DNA of 64,000 bases from contig NZ_NJGU01000001.1 in NCBI RefSeq assembly GCF_002213415.1, positions 1,080,857-1,144,856 on the forward strand, read 5' to 3'. This DNA is from Herbaspirillum robiniae. Its GTDB lineage: Bacteria; Pseudomonadota; Gammaproteobacteria; Burkholderiales; Burkholderiaceae_D. The notes beneath the pieces are model-generated. The model was not told where the DNA came from, made no database searches, and saw only the letters and a program-made list of their open reading frames with translations. Below, one piece after another: positions 61,122-64,000 of the stretch. Numbering within the stretch: the stretch's first letter is position 1; each line of letters opens with the position of its first letter. The position numbers and the translations under genes were made by a program.

Positions 61122-62798
61122 TTATGCGGGCGGAGCGCCCGATTGCAAGGGCCGCGCGCGTCCCGGGCCGTCCAGCGCGCGCATCACCAGCAGCACCGGC
61201 AGCAGGCCCACCGCCACGATGGACAACGCCGGCAGCGCCGCCTCGCCCAGCCGCTCGTCGCGCGCCAGGTTGTGGGCGATCACGGCCAGGGTGTCGGTGT
61301 CGAAGGGACGCAACAGCAGCGTCGCCGGCAATTCTTTCACCACGTCAACGAACACCATCAGCCCGGCCACCGCCAGCGAGCGCCACAACAGCGGCGCATG
61401 CACGCGCCAGGCAATCGCCGCGCGCGAACTGCCCAGGGTGCGCGCGGCCTCGTCCAGGCTGGCGGGAATACGCGTATAGCCGGACTCCACCGACTGCACC
61501 GCAACCGCCGTGAAGCGTACCAGATACGCGTAGACCACGCCCAGCGAGCTGGCCGTGAGCAGCACGCCCAGCCCGGCCGCCGGCCACAGCGCCTGCAGCC
61601 ACGCCACCGGCAGCAGGATGCCGATGGCGATCACCGAGCCGGGGATGGCGTAACCCATGCCGGCCAGCCGCGCGGTGAAGCGCAGCAGCCAGCCCCACAC
61701 GCGCGACAGGCCGCCGGCGCGCTGGGCGAAGCACAGCGACAAGGCCAGCACGATCGCCGCGGCCGCCGCCATGCCGCCGAAGCGGAAACTGTTCCACACC
61801 CAGCCGGCGTAACGCGCGGCGTCGAACAGGGCCGCCTGCCCGCCGTCGAACCCGGCCTGCGCCGGCCGCCCCAGCTCGCCCCACCACAATTGCAGCAGGA
61901 TCAGCACCGGCAGCGCGAAGCCGAGCAACACCGGCAGCCCGCACACCAGCCACGCAAGCGCGGCCCTGGCGCCCGACAGCACCGGCAGGCGCGCCTCGGC
62001 GCCGTCGTTGCCGCGCCCGCCGCGCGTGGCCGCAAAGCGCATGCGCTGCTGTTCGCGCCGTTCCAGCCACAACAATATGGCCACGAACAGCAGTAGCGCC
62101 GAGGCATACTGGGCGGCGGCGATGCGGTCGTCCAGCACCACCCAGGCCTTGTAGATGCCGGTGGTGAAAGTGGTGAGGCCGAAGTAGGCCGAGACGCCGT
62201 AGTCGGCCAGGGTCTCCATCAGCGCCAGCGCCGCGCCCGCCATCAACGCCGGCCGCGCCAGCGGCAGCGCCACGCGCAGGATGCGCTCGGGCAGCGGCGT
62301 GCCCAGCATGCGCGCCGCCTCCATCAGGTGCGTGCCGCGCTCGGACAGCGCATTGCGCGCCAGCAGGTAGGCATAGGGATACAGCGTGAAGACGAACATG
62401 AAGATGGCGCCGGCCAGCCCCCGCACGTCGAACCGGAACCCCGGGAACCAGCCGCGCAAGGCGGTTTGCACCAGGCCCGCGTACTGCAGGAAATCGGTAT
62501 AGGCATACGCCGAAACGTAGGCCGGCATCGCCATCGGCAACAGCAGCGCCCACGACAGGAAGCGCTTGCCGCGAAACTCGAACAGGCTGATCGCCACTGC
62601 CGAGGCGCCGCCCACCAGCACCACGCCCAACGTCACCATCAGGGCCAGCCAGCCGGAAGTGGCGAGGTAACCCGGCAGAACGGTCTGCATCTGGTGCCGC
62701 AGGCCGTCGATGCCGGCCGCATCCAGACCGAACCAGGCGCCGAGGATGCCGAGGATGGGCAAGGCGATGAGGACTGCGAGCAAACCGATGATGTGCAT
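61122..62798 (-). CDS. Iron(III)-type ABC transporter permease (FbpB-like)
   Basis: The protein of about 558 residues is a double-length binding-protein-dependent permease with about 12 helices. It carries two copies of the permease motif: EAARMLGTPLPERILRVALPLARPAL near the middle and DEAARTLGSSRAAIAWRVHAPLLWRS near the end. This fused layout is typical of FbpB/ThiP-type iron permeases. The start is uncertain (ATG 62798 with MHIIGLLAVLIALP, or ATG 62858); neither has a clear ribosome binding site. It is divergent from the matching ATPase gene; no binding protein gene is in the window. Confidence 0.88.
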   Translation of the reverse strand: MHIIGLLAVLIALPILGILGAWFGLDAAGIDGLRHQMQTVLPGYLATSGWLALMVTLGVVLVGGASAVAISLFEFRGKRFLSWALLLPMAMPAYVSAYAYTDFLQYAGLVQTALRGWFPGFRFDVRGLAGAIFMFVFTLYPYAYLLARNALSERGTHLMEAARMLGTPLPERILRVALPLARPALMAGAALALMETLADYGVSAYFGLTTFTTGIYKAWVVLDDRIAAAQYASALLLFVAILLWLERREQQRMRFAATRGGRGNDGAEARLPVLSGARAALAWLVCGLPVLLGFALPVLILLQLWWGELGRPAQAGFDGGQAALFDAARYAGWVWNSFRFGGMAAAAAIVLALSLCFAQRAGGLSRVWGWLLRFTARLAGMGYAIPGSVIAIGILLPVAWLQALWPAAGLGVLLTASSLGVVYAYLVRFTAVAVQSVESGYTRIPASLDEAARTLGSSRAAIAWRVHAPLLWRSLAVAGLMVFVDVVKELPATLLLRPFDTDTLAVIAHNLARDERLGEAALPALSIVAVGLLPVLLVMRALDGPGRARPLQSGAPPA

Positions 62799-62907
62799 GA
62801 ATGAACGGGAAGAATGAGAACAAGCTACGCGAGTGAAAACAGGGCCTGGTAACCGCATGCGCTACACTCGGGCGAATGCGAATTGTAACCATTTGAGCGA
62901 GCAGCCC

Positions 62908-64000
<1,093 letters not shown>

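Noticed and set aside
62799..62907. Fur box in the divergent iron-transporter promoter
   Set aside because: I looked for a match to the GATAATGATAATCATTATC pattern and found only scattered partial similarity near GAATTGTAACCATT.

Overview
The window is a GC-rich bacterial chromosome segment, densely packed with intact housekeeping genes. Gene content and order (leuC-entericidin-leuD-leuB-asd-fimV-truA-trpF-trpB-trpA-accD-folC-dedD-cvpA-purF; yciO/M50 protease/trpS/dapA/bamC; mutS; slyD) fit a betaproteobacterium of the Burkholderiales. The protein sequences look most like Oxalobacteraceae, Herbaspirillum or a close relative. This assignment is by recognition, not by a search. I saw no rRNA, tRNA, CRISPR array, transposase or integrase.

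Layout. 1-2276: end of an EmrA-type membrane fusion gene and emrB (multidrug efflux). 2421-3425: zinc-independent MDR oxidoreductase. 3490-5378: a compact AT-rich two-gene island encoding a ParA/MinD-type ATPase and a SIR2-family protein that overlap by ATGA. It sits between the oxidoreductase and mutS and looks horizontally acquired. It is my main candidate for a poorly described, probably anti-phage or anti-plasmid, system. 5617-11242: mutS, an exported protein of unknown function, slyD and a ribosomal-protein hydroxylase. 11243-12289: a regulatory-looking region around a small repeat-bearing Ala/Pro lipoprotein. 12290-22063: minus-strand block with a WalJ-like MBL protein, bamC, dapA, trpS, M50 protease, yciO, htpX, a PHP phosphoesterase, an alpha/beta hydrolase and a patatin. 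22227-22823: LOG family phosphoribohydrolase. 22928-44360: a long minus-strand biosynthetic stretch (a Cys/Met PLP enzyme, purF, cvpA, dedD, folC, accD, trpABF, truA, fimV, asd, leuBD, entericidin, leuC, M48 protease, aroC). 44443-53646: lipid and envelope functions (MFS-PlsC fusion, CBS protein, Mpo1-like protein, YihY) and a plus-strand run with a periplasmic binding protein, a WrbA-like flavoprotein, a DUF2069 protein, an FAD oxidase and a DUF4124 protein. 53778-57790: chemoreceptor and an MHYT-GGDEF-EAL protein. 58278-64000: outer membrane phospholipase A, a glutathione-reductase-like enzyme, and a divergent iron-type ABC permease and ATPase. The ATPase gene runs off the window in an (AAC)n tract encoding poly-asparagine.

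Functionally most of the window is core metabolism (Leu, Lys/Thr, Trp, aromatic, purine, folate, fatty acid), envelope biogenesis and stress enzymes. The accessory signals are the ParA-SIR2 island, the repeat-bearing lipoprotein with its palindromic upstream region, a 16-bp duplicated element in a convergent intergenic region, and the trinucleotide repeat at the right edge.
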